Assembly: GCA_948473085.1 (NCBI GenBank)
Contig: CAOKWH010000002.1
Span: 1 to 64,000, forward strand
Direction: 5' to 3'
From: an uncultured Clostridia bacterium
GTDB lineage: Bacteria > Bacillota > Clostridia > Oscillospirales > Ruminococcaceae
DNA: 64,000 bases
Shown: positions 35,900 through 44,137 of the stretch, one piece after another
Numbering within the stretch: the first letter of the stretch is position 1
How the letters are laid out: each line of letters begins with the position of its first letter
Made by a program: the position numbers and the translations under genes
Notes under the pieces: model-generated
What the model saw: the letters and a program-made list of their open reading frames with translations, nothing else
What the model was told of the DNA's origin: nothing
Database searches by the model: none

Positions 35900-36373
35900 A
35901 TGCAGCATAGAATGAAAGAATTTACCATGCAGCAGCCGGCCATTGCCGCTCTGCTGAACCGCGCGCCGGTGGGGCATCTCTCCACCCTGGGGGCGGATGG
36001 CTACCCCTACACAGTGGCAGTACACTTTGTCTGGCTGGAGGGCTGTATCTATTTCCACGGCCTGCCCCAGGGGGAAAAGTTGGAGAATATTGCCCGGTGC
36101 GGGAAGGTCTGCTTTACATGTGACGAGCTTACTGCCATCCTGGATCAGGGTATCACCGACCCCTGCAAGGCCGATGCCGCCTATGAAAGTGTTGTTATCC
36201 GGGGGCAGGCCGCCCTGGTGGAGGAGCCGGAAGATAAGCTGCGCATCCTGCGGGCTATTATAGGCAAATATGTGCCTGCTATGGCGGATGCCCCCATTGC
36301 CGATGCCATGCTCACAGGCACTGCTGTGGTGAAAATTACGCCGGAGCGGATAAGCGGCAAGTACCATGAATAA
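35900..36373 (+). CDS. Pyridoxamine 5'-phosphate oxidase-like flavoprotein (NimA-like)
   Basis: A 157-aa split-barrel FMN protein. The pattern GHLSTLGADGYPYTVAVHFVWLEGCIYFHGLPQGEKLENIARCGKVCFTCDE matches the PNPOx-like/NimA group, whose members reduce or bind nitro compounds; the name does not prove resistance. The ATG at 35900 has AGGACAGG upstream; an open frame starting at 35816 lacks support. It is followed after 17 bp by the DUF3788 gene, so they are probably co-transcribed. Confidence 0.85.
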   Translation: MQHRMKEFTMQQPAIAALLNRAPVGHLSTLGADGYPYTVAVHFVWLEGCIYFHGLPQGEKLENIARCGKVCFTCDELTAILDQGITDPCKADAAYESVVIRGQAALVEEPEDKLRILRAIIGKYVPAMADAPIADAMLTGTAVVKITPERISGKYHE

Positions 36374-36390
36374 GGAAAGGAGTATAAACT

Positions 36391-36816
36391 ATGCCATTTG
36401 AGCGCGATAACCCTGACAGCCCGCCCACCCCGGAACAGCTGACGGAATTTATCAAAACCCCGCTGTGGACGGAGCTGTGCGGCTGGCTGGAGCAGTTGTT
36501 TCATGTGAAACCCACCTACGACTTCAGCCGCTGCGGGCTGGAACATGGCTGGAATATCAAATATAAAAAATCCGGCCGCAGCCTGTGCACCCTCTATCCC
36601 CGGGAAGGCGGCTTCTGTGCGATGGTGTCCATCGGCCCCCGGGAACAGCCGGAGACGGAGCGCCTGCTGCCGGGCTGCACCCCCTATGTGCAGGAGCTGT
36701 ACCGCAGCACCAGCGATTCCATCGGTTCCAAGTGGCTGATGCTGGAGGTGACCTCCCCGGAGATTTTGGAGGATGTCCGGCAGCTGATTTGCATCCGGGC
36801 CTCCCGCAAAAAATAG
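36391..36816 (+). CDS. DUF3788 family protein
   Basis: A 141-aa protein of the DUF3788 family, related in fold to GyrI-like small-molecule binding domains: EHGWNIKYKKSGRSLCTLYPREGGFCAMVSIG and the final WLMLEVTSPEILEDVRQLICIR are typical. Function is unknown. AAAGGAGTATAAACT precedes the ATG. A parS-like site (36497-36512) lies within the coding sequence at the codons for LFHVKP. A terminator follows at 36826-36850. Confidence 0.83.
   Translation: MPFERDNPDSPPTPEQLTEFIKTPLWTELCGWLEQLFHVKPTYDFSRCGLEHGWNIKYKKSGRSLCTLYPREGGFCAMVSIGPREQPETERLLPGCTPYVQELYRSTSDSIGSKWLMLEVTSPEILEDVRQLICIRASRKK
36497..36512 (-). promoter_or_regulatory. parS-like site inside the DUF3788 gene
   Basis: The plus strand reads TGTTTCATGTGAAACC, matching the complement of the variant parS at 15 of 16 positions (last base C). 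It is the only candidate found to the right of oriC in this window. Confidence 0.72.
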
Positions 36817-36825
36817 CCCTGTTCT

Positions 36826-36850
36826 GCCCCGTCCTTCCCAGTGGCGGGGC
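36826..36850 (+). terminator. Terminator after the DUF3788 gene
   Basis: GCCCCG and CGGGGC, extended by weaker pairs, are followed by GTTTTTCTG. It begins 10 bp after the stop codon. Confidence 0.85.
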
Positions 36851-36921
36851 GTTTTTCTGTTCGGTTTCCTAAAAAATGGGGGATGGCTGTAAAATCCGCC
36901 CCCTTTTCCTGACAAATTAAG

Positions 36922-36950
36922 TTGAACTGCCGGGCGGATAAAAGTATAAT
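36922..36950 (+). promoter_or_regulatory. Predicted promoter of murD
   Basis: TTGAAC and a consensus TATAAT with a 17-bp spacer, about 90 bp upstream of the murD start. Confidence 0.75.
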
Positions 36951-37039
36951 AGGATTTTAGGGGAGGACTGTTTATTTTTTGTTCTCCAAACCGATATTAT
37001 AGGTATTAAAGTAAAACTTTGCATGGAGGGGGCGTTGCC

Positions 37040-38428
37040 ATGAACAGATATGAGCAGTACCTTACAATGATTCGTACCCGGCGCATCGGGTTTATTGGCG
37101 CGGGGGTCAGCCACCGGCAGTTGATTGCCCAGTATGCCGGCATGGGGGCGGATGTCACCCTGCGGGACCGCCGCAGCCGGGAGCAGCTGGGGGCGCTGGC
37201 CGATGAGCTGGAACAGCTGGGCGTCCGGCTGCTGCTGGGGGAGGGGTACCTTCAGGATTTGGACGAGGATATTTTGCTGCGCACGCCGGGCATGCGCTAT
37301 TATACACCCGAGCTCACCGCCGCAAGGGGGCGGGGCGTGGTGGTTACCAGCGAGATGGAGCTGTTTTTTGACCTCTGCCCCTGCCCCATCTATGCTGTCA
37401 CCGGTTCGGACGGCAAAACCACCAGCACCACGCTGCTTTCCCTGCTGCTCCGGGAGGAGGGGCGCACCGTCCACCTGGGGGGGAATATCGGCACGCCGCT
37501 GCTGCCCGTTTTGGAGAAGGTGCAGCCGGGGGATGTGGCTGTTGTGGAACTTTCCAGCTTCCAGCTTATTTCCATGCGTAAAAGCCCGGATGTGGCGCTT
37601 ATCACCAATGTGGCCCCCAACCACCTGGATATGCACAAGGATATGCAGGAGTATGTGGACGCCAAGCGGAACCTGCTGCTGCACCAGGGGGCCTTTTCCC
37701 GGTCGGTGCTCAACTGGGATAACGGCATAACAAGGGGGATGCAGGCGGATGTCCGGGGGGACCTCTACTGGTTCAGCCGCCGGGAGCAGGTGCCCCGGGG
37801 GGCCTGGCTGGATGAGGAGGGCTGGCTCTGCTTTGCTGATGGCGGGGCTGGTACCCGGGTGCTGCACCAATCGGAAATCCGCATCCCCGGCATGCACAAT
37901 GTGGAAAATTATCTGGGTGTGCTGGCCACCCTTTGGGGCCGGGTGCGGCCCGGAACCTTCCAAAAGGTGGCCCGGGAGTTTGGCGGGGTGGAGCATCGCA
38001 TCGAATTTGTCCGGGAGCTGGACGGGGTGCGCTGGTACAACGATTCCATCGCCTCCAACCCCACCCGCACCATAGCGGGCCTGGACAGCTTTGCCCAAAA
38101 GCTCATTCTCATCGCCGGCGGGTATGATAAAAAAATCCCGTTTGAGCCGCTGGCCGACCCGGTGGCCCGGCAGGTAAAGCTGCTGATTTTAACCGGCCCC
38201 ACCGCCGGCAAGATTGAGGCGGCTGTTACGGCCAGCCCCTATTATTCCCCCTCGGAATGCGTCATCCTGCACGCGGCGGATATTCCCCAGGCTGTACAGC
38301 TGGCCCGGCAGCGGGCCCAGGCCGGGGATATTGTCACCCTTTCCCCAGCCTGCGCCAGCTTTGATGCCTACCCCAATTTTGAGGAGCGGGGCCGCCACTT
38401 TAAGCGGTTGGTACAGGAGCTTGAATAA
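37040..38428 (+). CDS. murD: UDP-N-acetylmuramoylalanine--D-glutamate ligase
   Basis: A 462-aa Mur ligase that adds D-Glu to UDP-MurNAc-L-Ala in the cytoplasm. The ATP loop GSDGKTTSTTLLSLLL, the Mur signature NVAPNHLDMHKDMQEYVDAKRNLL and the C-terminal IAGGYDKKIPFEPL and LSPACASFDAYPNFEERGRHF are all visible. The length is normal. The ATG at 37040 follows GGAGGGGGCGTTGCC. It is isolated from the division and cell-wall cluster where murD is usually found, with its own promoter. Confidence 0.95.
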   Translation: MNRYEQYLTMIRTRRIGFIGAGVSHRQLIAQYAGMGADVTLRDRRSREQLGALADELEQLGVRLLLGEGYLQDLDEDILLRTPGMRYYTPELTAARGRGVVVTSEMELFFDLCPCPIYAVTGSDGKTTSTTLLSLLLREEGRTVHLGGNIGTPLLPVLEKVQPGDVAVVELSSFQLISMRKSPDVALITNVAPNHLDMHKDMQEYVDAKRNLLLHQGAFSRSVLNWDNGITRGMQADVRGDLYWFSRREQVPRGAWLDEEGWLCFADGGAGTRVLHQSEIRIPGMHNVENYLGVLATLWGRVRPGTFQKVAREFGGVEHRIEFVRELDGVRWYNDSIASNPTRTIAGLDSFAQKLILIAGGYDKKIPFEPLADPVARQVKLLILTGPTAGKIEAAVTASPYYSPSECVILHAADIPQAVQLARQRAQAGDIVTLSPACASFDAYPNFEERGRHFKRLVQELE

Positions 38429-38483
38429 AAAGCCGCCCTCCTCTGTGGGAGGGCAGGACAGAATAGAAACAGGAGAAGATACC

Positions 38484-39530
38484 ATGAACGAGATACAAAC
38501 ACTGCTTACCGACCTGTCGGCCTGCACCGGTGTTTCGGGCCAGGAGCAGGGGGCTGCCGCCTATATCCGGCAGTTTATGGCCCCCTTTTCCCACTGCCGC
38601 ACCACCCCGCTGGGCAGCCTTATCTGCACCATTGGCCAGGGCCGGGGCAAAAAACTGATGACAGCCAGCCACATGGATGAAATTGGCTTTATTGTCACCC
38701 ATATTGAGGAGAGCGGCTTTCTGCGCATTGCCAATGTGGGGGGCATCGACCGCAAGCTCTATGCGGCGTCCTGTGTCACCGTCCACACCCGGCAGGGGGC
38801 GCTGCCCGGCGTCATTGCCTCTACCCCGCCCCACCTGCGCACCGGCGGGGAGAAAACCCTGCCGGCTGCCGACGAGGTGTCGGTGGATGTCGGCCTGTCT
38901 GGGGAGCGTGCCCGGCAGCTGGTGCAGCCTGGGGACCGGGTGACGCTGGATGTTCCCCCTGCCCGGCTGGCCGATGGCAGCATATCCGCCAAGGCCCTGG
39001 ATGACCGGGCCTGCTGCGCCGCCGTCATGCTGGCTGCCCGGGAGCTGGCAGGGAAGGATCTGCCGCTGGAGCTGAACTTTGTGTTCACCACCATGGAGGA
39101 GGTGGGCTCCCAGGGAGCCGGCACCGCCGCCGGGCAGCTGCTGCCCGACTATGCCGTGGCGCTGGATGTCTCCTTTGCCGTCACCCCGGACGCCTCCCCG
39201 AAAAACTGCGGCAAATTGGGCCAGGGCGCCATGCTGGGCATTGCCCCCATTCTGGACAATGCTGAAACCGGCCATCTCATCCGGCTGGCCCGGGAACAGG
39301 AGCTTCCGTTGCAGTTTGAAGTGATGGGCGGCGCCACCGGCACCGACGCCGACCGCATTGCCGCCGCCGGCTGCGGGGTGCGCACCGTGCTGCTTTCCAT
39401 CCCGCAGAAGTATATGCACACCCCGGTGGAGGTGGTGGCCCCGGAGGATGTAAAAAACACCGCCCGGCTGCTGGAGTGCTATATCACCGACCTGGCCGCA
39501 AGACTGGAGGGCTGTACCCATGCTGAATGA
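38484..39530 (+). CDS. M42 family metallopeptidase (paralogue 1)
   Basis: A 348-aa cocatalytic zinc aminopeptidase of the FrvX/CelM group. Metal and catalytic residues are visible in ASHMDEIGFIV (His-x-Asp), KALDDRACCA (bridging Asp), TMEEVGSQGA (Glu-Glu), VALDVSFA (Asp) and KYMHTPVEV (His). Such enzymes form large tetrahedral dodecamers that trim peptides. GGAGAAGATACC precedes the ATG. It overlaps the next M42 gene by 11 bp, so both proteins are made together and may form hetero-oligomers. Confidence 0.93.
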   Translation: MNEIQTLLTDLSACTGVSGQEQGAAAYIRQFMAPFSHCRTTPLGSLICTIGQGRGKKLMTASHMDEIGFIVTHIEESGFLRIANVGGIDRKLYAASCVTVHTRQGALPGVIASTPPHLRTGGEKTLPAADEVSVDVGLSGERARQLVQPGDRVTLDVPPARLADGSISAKALDDRACCAAVMLAARELAGKDLPLELNFVFTTMEEVGSQGAGTAAGQLLPDYAVALDVSFAVTPDASPKNCGKLGQGAMLGIAPILDNAETGHLIRLAREQELPLQFEVMGGATGTDADRIAAAGCGVRTVLLSIPQKYMHTPVEVVAPEDVKNTARLLECYITDLAARLEGCTHAE

Positions 39531-40542
39531 ACTGATTTTTGACCTGACGGCGCTGCCCGGCGTCTCCGGCGCTGAGGAGCCGGTACGCCGCTATATTGAG
39601 GAAAAGCTCCAGGGCCGGTGCGCGTACACAGTGGATAACCTGGGCAACCTGATTGCCTGCAAAAAGGGCCGGAAAACCCCGGCCAAAAAGGTGCTGCTTT
39701 CCGCCCATATGGATGAAGTGGGGCTGATTATCAAGCACCTGGATGAGGATGGCATGCTCCGGTTCGACACCGTGGGGGGCATCTCCCCGGAGGTGCTGGC
39801 CGGCAAGCGGGTGTATGTGGGGGAAAAGCTGCTGCCCGGCCTGGTGGGCATCAAGGCCATCCACCAGCAGAAAACCGAGGAGCGCACAGCGCCCCCCAGT
39901 GTGGAGCAGCTGTATATTGATATTGGCGCCCACAGCCGGGAGGAGGCCGGCGCGCTGGTGCGCCTGGGGGAACGGGCCCAGTTTGCCCACAACTATGCCC
40001 AGTTTGGGGAGGGCTTTGTCCGGGCCAAGGCCATTGACAACCGGGCGGGCTGCGCCATCCTTTTGCAGCTGCTGCTGGAGGAGAGCGAATACGACTTTAC
40101 CGCCGCCTTCACCGTCCAGGAGGAAACCGGCTGCACCGGGGCCAAAACAGCGGCCTATGCCGTGGGGGCGGACATCTCCATTGTGGCCGAAACCACCACA
40201 GCCGCCGATATTCCCGGCAATGAAGGGGCCAAGCGGGTGGCGGTGCTGGGCCAGGGGCCGGTGCTTTCCTTTATGGATCGGGGCACTGTCTACGATATGG
40301 GGCTGTTCCGGCTGGCCCAGCAGGCTGCCGCCGAGGAGGGCATCCCCTGCCAGGTAAAAACCCAGGTGGCCGGCGGCAATGAATCCCGCAGCACCCAGAC
40401 AGCCGGCAGCGGCGCCCGGGTGGCGGCGGTTTCCATCCCCTGCCGGTACCTGCACAGCCAGGCTGTCGTGATGCAGCAGCAGGATGCCGAGGATACCCTG
40501 CGGCTGATCCGCGCGCTCTGCCGGAAGGCGGCGGAGCTGTGA
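39520..40542 (+). CDS. M42 family metallopeptidase (paralogue 2)
   Basis: A 340-aa paralogue of the preceding gene with the same motifs: SAHMDEVGLII, KAIDNRAGCAI, VQEETGCTGAK, VAETTTAADI and RYLHSQAVV. The fourth ligand is Glu in place of the Asp seen in paralogue 1, a difference known among M42 enzymes with different specificities. The gene overlaps its upstream neighbour by 11 bp and the downstream acetyltransferase by 4 bp. Confidence 0.93.
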   Translation: MLNELIFDLTALPGVSGAEEPVRRYIEEKLQGRCAYTVDNLGNLIACKKGRKTPAKKVLLSAHMDEVGLIIKHLDEDGMLRFDTVGGISPEVLAGKRVYVGEKLLPGLVGIKAIHQQKTEERTAPPSVEQLYIDIGAHSREEAGALVRLGERAQFAHNYAQFGEGFVRAKAIDNRAGCAILLQLLLEESEYDFTAAFTVQEETGCTGAKTAAYAVGADISIVAETTTAADIPGNEGAKRVAVLGQGPVLSFMDRGTVYDMGLFRLAQQAAAEEGIPCQVKTQVAGGNESRSTQTAGSGARVAAVSIPCRYLHSQAVVMQQQDAEDTLRLIRALCRKAAEL

Positions 40543-41486
40543 TTGCCTATGTAAACCCCCTGCAAAGCCAGGAGTTTGTGGAGCTGTGCTGTGTGGAACC
40601 CATCATTGGCGCCCGGATTTGCAGCTGGTTTTGCTGTTATGCCAATTCCTACCCCTTTTGCGATATGTGGATTATCTATTCCAAGATCCCGGGGCAGGAG
40701 CAGTTTGCCGAGTCCTGCCAGGGGCAGAACTGGCCCCATGGGGTGGCGGCCCGCTACCAGGGCACCCTGTGCATCGCCTGTGACGACCAGGTGGACTTTG
40801 TTGAGCTGGCTGGCTTTGTGGCCTCCAGCGGCGCTGTGGAGGTGGAATGCCTGAGCGATACCATGGACCGGCTGCTGCCCCACATCCCCTTTGTGGAGCG
40901 GCAGCGCCAGGCCGTATTGAAGTACGACTTTGACCGGGAGGGCGCCCCCGGCGTGCCACCGGTGCGGGTATTATCCGGCCGGGGCTTTTTATACAGCGAC
41001 GAGCTGGACTGCGATACCCGGGACCTGGTGGAAAACTGCGACCTGCGGGGCATGTACGAGGTCATTGCCCAGTGCTTTGAGGGCTTCGCCCAGGATTCCC
41101 CCTTTACCAGCTGGTATGTGGATACCTTTGCCCGGATAAAAAAGGCCGACAGCTACCTGTGCGGCGTCCGCCGGAAAGGGCGGCTGGTTTCGGTGGCCGG
41201 GGTGTACAACATCTCCCCGGTATCGGCAATGATTAGCTCGGTGGCCACCCTGCCCGACTACCGGCACCGGGGCCTGGCAAAAAAATGTATCCGCCGCTGC
41301 TTGGAGTATGTGCGCTATCTGGATGCTGTCCCATATATCACCGCCGCCCACCGGGAATTGGTGGATTACTATTCCGGCCTGGGCTTTACCCCCTGTGCGC
41401 TGCGCTGTTCCGCCCTGCGCCTGCGGGAGGAGGACAGTTTTCAAAAGCAGTACATAGATAGCCTGAAAAAACTGCAGAGAGAGTGA
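40539..41486 (+). CDS. GNAT acetyltransferase with N-terminal extension
   Basis: A 315-aa protein. The N-terminal half (1-165) is of unrecognised type (CSWFCCYANSYPFCDMWIIYSKIPG). The C-terminal half is a GNAT domain with ISSVATLPDYRHRGLAKKCIRRCLEYV (RHRGLA acetyl-CoA loop) and YYSGLGFTPC. It starts with GTG overlapping the previous stop codon (GTGA), so it is coupled to the M42 pair. It could modify peptides or amino acids released by them, but this is inference. Confidence 0.85.
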   Translation: MIAYVNPLQSQEFVELCCVEPIIGARICSWFCCYANSYPFCDMWIIYSKIPGQEQFAESCQGQNWPHGVAARYQGTLCIACDDQVDFVELAGFVASSGAVEVECLSDTMDRLLPHIPFVERQRQAVLKYDFDREGAPGVPPVRVLSGRGFLYSDELDCDTRDLVENCDLRGMYEVIAQCFEGFAQDSPFTSWYVDTFARIKKADSYLCGVRRKGRLVSVAGVYNISPVSAMISSVATLPDYRHRGLAKKCIRRCLEYVRYLDAVPYITAAHRELVDYYSGLGFTPCALRCSALRLREEDSFQKQYIDSLKKLQRE

Positions 41487-41496
41487 GAAAAACAGA

Positions 41497-42765
41497 ATGA
41501 ACAACCCCTTTTTTAGCATAGATGAACGGATTGAAACGCTGGTAACCGAGGCCGAAGCCCGCTGTGCCGGCATCTTCCGCCGTATTGACGAAACTGCCGA
41601 TTATAACGCCCAAAAGGTGCTTTCCGCCTTTATCCGGCACCGGGTGAGCGAGCCGATGTTTGCCGGCACCACCGGCTATGGCTATGGCGATATTGGCCGG
41701 GAAACTTTGGACGCCGTGCTGGCCGATATTTTCGGCTGTGAGGATGCCCTTATCCGGCACAACTTTGTTTCCGGCACCCATGCCATCACCACGGCGCTGT
41801 TCGGGGTGCTGCGCCCCGGGGATTGCATTGTGTCCCTCACCGGGCGGCCCTACGATACGCTGGAGGAGGTGGTGGGCCTCCGGGGGGAGGGCCATGGCAG
41901 CCTCACCGAGTTTGGCATCCAATATAAGCAGCTGGAGCTGGCCCCGGATGGGCACATCCAGTTTGAGGCAATCCCCGCCGCTGTGCAGGGGGCAAAGGTG
42001 GCCTATATCCAGCGCTCCCGGGGGTACACCCTGCGCCCGTCGGTAACCATTGAGGAGATTCGCCGGGTGTGCCAGCTGGTGAAAAGCGTGGATGAAAACA
42101 TTATTGTCATGGTGGACAACTGCTATGGCGAATTTGTGGAGATGCAGGAGCCTACCCAGGCCGGAGCCGACCTGATTATTGGCTCGCTGATTAAAAACCC
42201 CGGCGGCGGCATTGCCCGTACCGGCGGCTATATTGCCGGCCGGGCCGGCCTGGTGGAGCTGTGTGCCCATCGGCTTACCGCCCCGGGCGTGGGCAAGGAG
42301 GTGGGCTGTACCCTGGGGGAGAGCCGGAATATGTTTATCGGGCTGTTTTTGGCCCCCACTGTGGTGGCGGCCGCTGTAAAAACAGCTGTGCTCACCTCGG
42401 CGGTGTTCCAGGGGCTGGGCTATCCGGTCACCCCCCGGTATGACGAGTACCGCACCGATATTATACAGGCCATCACCCTGGGGGACGAGCCTTCGCTGGT
42501 GGCCTTCTGCCAGGGGGTGCAGAAAGGTGCCCCGGTGGATGCCTATGTGGTGCCGGAACCCTGGGATATGCCCGGATATGAAAGCAAGGTGATTATGGCT
42601 GCCGGCGCCTTTACCATGGGGGCCTCCATCGAGCTTTCGGCCGATGCCCCCATCCGGGAGCCGTTTGCTGCCTGGATGCAGGGGGCGCTTACCTATCCCT
42701 CCGGCAAGGTGGGGCTGAAACTGGCTCTCCAATCCATGCTGGAACAGGGCGCGCTGGAGCTGTAA
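41497..42765 (+). CDS. Methionine gamma-lyase-like PLP protein (YnbB / aluminium-resistance family)
   Basis: A 422-aa fold-type I PLP protein. The PLP lysine is K233 in DLIIGSLIKNPGGGIARTGGYIAG, and D207 in MVDNCYGEF pairs with the ring nitrogen. This is the family annotated as methionine gamma-lyase or aluminium-resistance protein, often found near glutamine synthetase or hfq in other Bacillota; the true reaction is unclear. It is 10 bp after the acetyltransferase and closes the M42-M42-GNAT operon at a bidirectional terminator. Confidence 0.88.
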   Translation: MNNPFFSIDERIETLVTEAEARCAGIFRRIDETADYNAQKVLSAFIRHRVSEPMFAGTTGYGYGDIGRETLDAVLADIFGCEDALIRHNFVSGTHAITTALFGVLRPGDCIVSLTGRPYDTLEEVVGLRGEGHGSLTEFGIQYKQLELAPDGHIQFEAIPAAVQGAKVAYIQRSRGYTLRPSVTIEEIRRVCQLVKSVDENIIVMVDNCYGEFVEMQEPTQAGADLIIGSLIKNPGGGIARTGGYIAGRAGLVELCAHRLTAPGVGKEVGCTLGESRNMFIGLFLAPTVVAAAVKTAVLTSAVFQGLGYPVTPRYDEYRTDIIQAITLGDEPSLVAFCQGVQKGAPVDAYVVPEPWDMPGYESKVIMAAGAFTMGASIELSADAPIREPFAAWMQGALTYPSGKVGLKLALQSMLEQGALEL

Positions 42766-42770
42766 ATAGA

Positions 42771-42806
42771 AAAACAGGCGCGGCTTGTCGGCTGCGCCTG
42801 TTTTTT
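42771..42806. terminator. Bidirectional terminator between convergent genes
   Basis: AAAACAGGCGC and GCGCCTGTTTT pair, with T runs on both sides. It serves the PLP gene (plus) and the DUF1904 gene (minus). Confidence 0.9.
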
Positions 42807-42816
42807 CATAAAAATC

Positions 42817-43143
42817 CTATTCTGTGGCTTTAAATTCGTAGAAGTCATCCATATTCAAATTTTCATAGACCACTTCCACCAGCTCAAACCCCTGGGCCAA
42901 TAGCAGGTTGGCCAGTTTTTGGGCTACCTGCTGTTGCAGCTGGGGGGTACGCTGTTTCCAGTGAATCCAAACCATGGCCGAATGCGAATCCGGCTGGCCA
43001 CCCCGGAAAAAGGCGGTGTCATTGTGCTCCACCACAATCCATTCCTGGGGCACCGAGATGGTTTCGGCAACTCTCTTTGCAATCTCTGGGGCCAGCCGGG
43101 CAGTTTGTTCCCTTGTCAGCCCTTTTACAACAACTTGCGGCAT
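42817..43143 (-). CDS. DUF1904 family protein (tautomerase-like)
   Basis: A 108-aa protein that begins with Pro after Met (MPQVVVKGLTREQTARLAPEIAKRV), the arrangement of 4-oxalocrotonate tautomerase-like proteins in which Pro1 is catalytic, followed by WIHWKQRTPQLQQQVAQKLANLL. It matches the DUF1904 pattern. Substrate is unknown. It is monocistronic and transcribed against the local direction of replication. Confidence 0.83.
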   Translation of the reverse strand: MPQVVVKGLTREQTARLAPEIAKRVAETISVPQEWIVVEHNDTAFFRGGQPDSHSAMVWIHWKQRTPQLQQQVAQKLANLLLAQGFELVEVVYENLNMDDFYEFKATE

Positions 43144-43302
43144 ATCAATTCATCCTTTCTATAATAGGGAGATTTTCTGTTTCTCTTTTTTCTGGGGGTA
43201 GACTTGTTGTTATTGTACCATGAAGGTGTTTACACCGAAATGGTATAATTGCGCATTAGAACCGGTTGCCGCCCCCGGCGGCGAGGTTCTGCGCATAAAT
43301 TG

Positions 43303-43383
43303 AGTATAATAACGACAAAGTCGTTATTATACCACAGGCGCAAAGCGCCGCCCGGGTATATTTTAAATAGCCAGTATAATAAC
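43303..43383 (+). repeat. Dispersed intergenic repeat, copy C
   Basis: GTATAATAACGACAAAGTCGTTATTATAC is a 29-bp palindrome carrying TATAAT on both strands. It is followed directly by CCACAGGCGCAAAGCGCC and GGGTATATTTTAAATAG, the same modules as copies A and B at the left end. Confidence 0.8.
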
Positions 43384-43469
43384 AGAATGATATACCTGCT
43401 ATCTTTTTCAGCTGTTCTTTAAAGAATAAGAAAAAGCTACTTAAAATCCTTTGTTTCATGGCAATACTG

Positions 43470-43497
43470 TTGCCAAACCGGAAAAATCAACTATAAT
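43470..43497 (+). promoter_or_regulatory. Predicted promoter of the small lipoprotein gene
   Basis: TTGCCA and consensus TATAAT with a 16-bp spacer, 42 bp upstream of the start codon at 43540. Confidence 0.6.
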
Positions 43498-43539
43498 GGA
43501 AGGAAAAAGGTGTTTGTTTTGCTGTTGGAGGAAAGAATT

Positions 43540-43962
43540 ATGGACTGGAAAAGAACAGCCATCCCCGTCTGCCTCTGCCTATTGCTGGCCGGCTGTGGGC
43601 CGTCCGCCTCGATGGAGGAGTACCCCGGCCTGACCCTTATCCACCGGGCGGAGGAGAACCTCTATGCCATTGGGGTGGAATATGCCCTGGATGGGGGGCT
43701 GGTAGGTGGGCAGCTGGTATCCACCGACCGGAACCTCCGGCTGCGGCTGCCCCAGGATGCGTACGACTTTGTGCTGGAGCTGCCACAGGAACAGGACTGG
43801 CAGGGCGGCACCCTCACAGTGACAGTCTATGTCACCACCGGTGAGGAACGGCAGAGCCATGCCGCCGGGGAGCTGACCCTGCCCGCCGAAGCGGGCAACC
43901 AGGGCCGCTGGACCATCACCGGCAGCGGCGATAGCTTTGCCCTGACGGCCAAGCCAGATTAA
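43540..43962 (+). CDS. Small lipoprotein of unknown function, 140 aa
   Basis: The signal peptide MDWKRTAIPVCLCLLLAGC ends in lipobox LAGC (Cys19). The mature part is beta-rich (YAIGVEYALDGGLVGGQLVSTD, GGTLTVTVYVTTGEE), with no recognised family. TTGGAGGAAAGAATT precedes the ATG. It stands alone between its own promoter and a hairpin at 43966-43996. Confidence 0.75.
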   Translation: MDWKRTAIPVCLCLLLAGCGPSASMEEYPGLTLIHRAEENLYAIGVEYALDGGLVGGQLVSTDRNLRLRLPQDAYDFVLELPQEQDWQGGTLTVTVYVTTGEERQSHAAGELTLPAEAGNQGRWTITGSGDSFALTAKPD

Positions 43963-43965
43963 AAA

Positions 43966-43996
43966 AACAGGCGCGGCCGGTGTGGCTGCGCCTGTT
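43966..43996 (+). terminator. Hairpin after the small lipoprotein gene
   Basis: AACAGGCGC and GCGCCTGTT pair, nearly the same sequence as the terminator at 42771. The trailing U-tract is poor (GTGG), so it may be a weak terminator. Confidence 0.6.
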
Positions 43997-44076
43997 GTGG
44001 CAAAGGATAAAAAGCGGGCCTCCCCTCTTAGCGGGCAAAATTTTTAGCTGGCACCCGGTGCCGCTGATAATAAAAG

Positions 44077-44105
44077 TTGTAGTTTCCCCAAAGATACACT
44101 ATAAT
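44077..44105 (+). promoter_or_regulatory. Predicted promoter of the PepV-like gene
   Basis: TTGTAG and TATAAT with a 17-bp spacer, 32 bp upstream of the TTG start codon. Confidence 0.6.
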
Positions 44106-44137
44106 GGACTTAAATAAAACTCAAGGAGGAAAAAGAG

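Larger units (their letters stand above)
43144..43539. other. Intergenic region with repeat copy C
   Basis: No gene is recognised. It contains the palindrome and repeat at 43303-43383, another short hairpin around 43224-43245 (GTTTACACCGAAATGG also resembles 51529-51546), and the promoter of the downstream lipoprotein. Confidence 0.6.
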
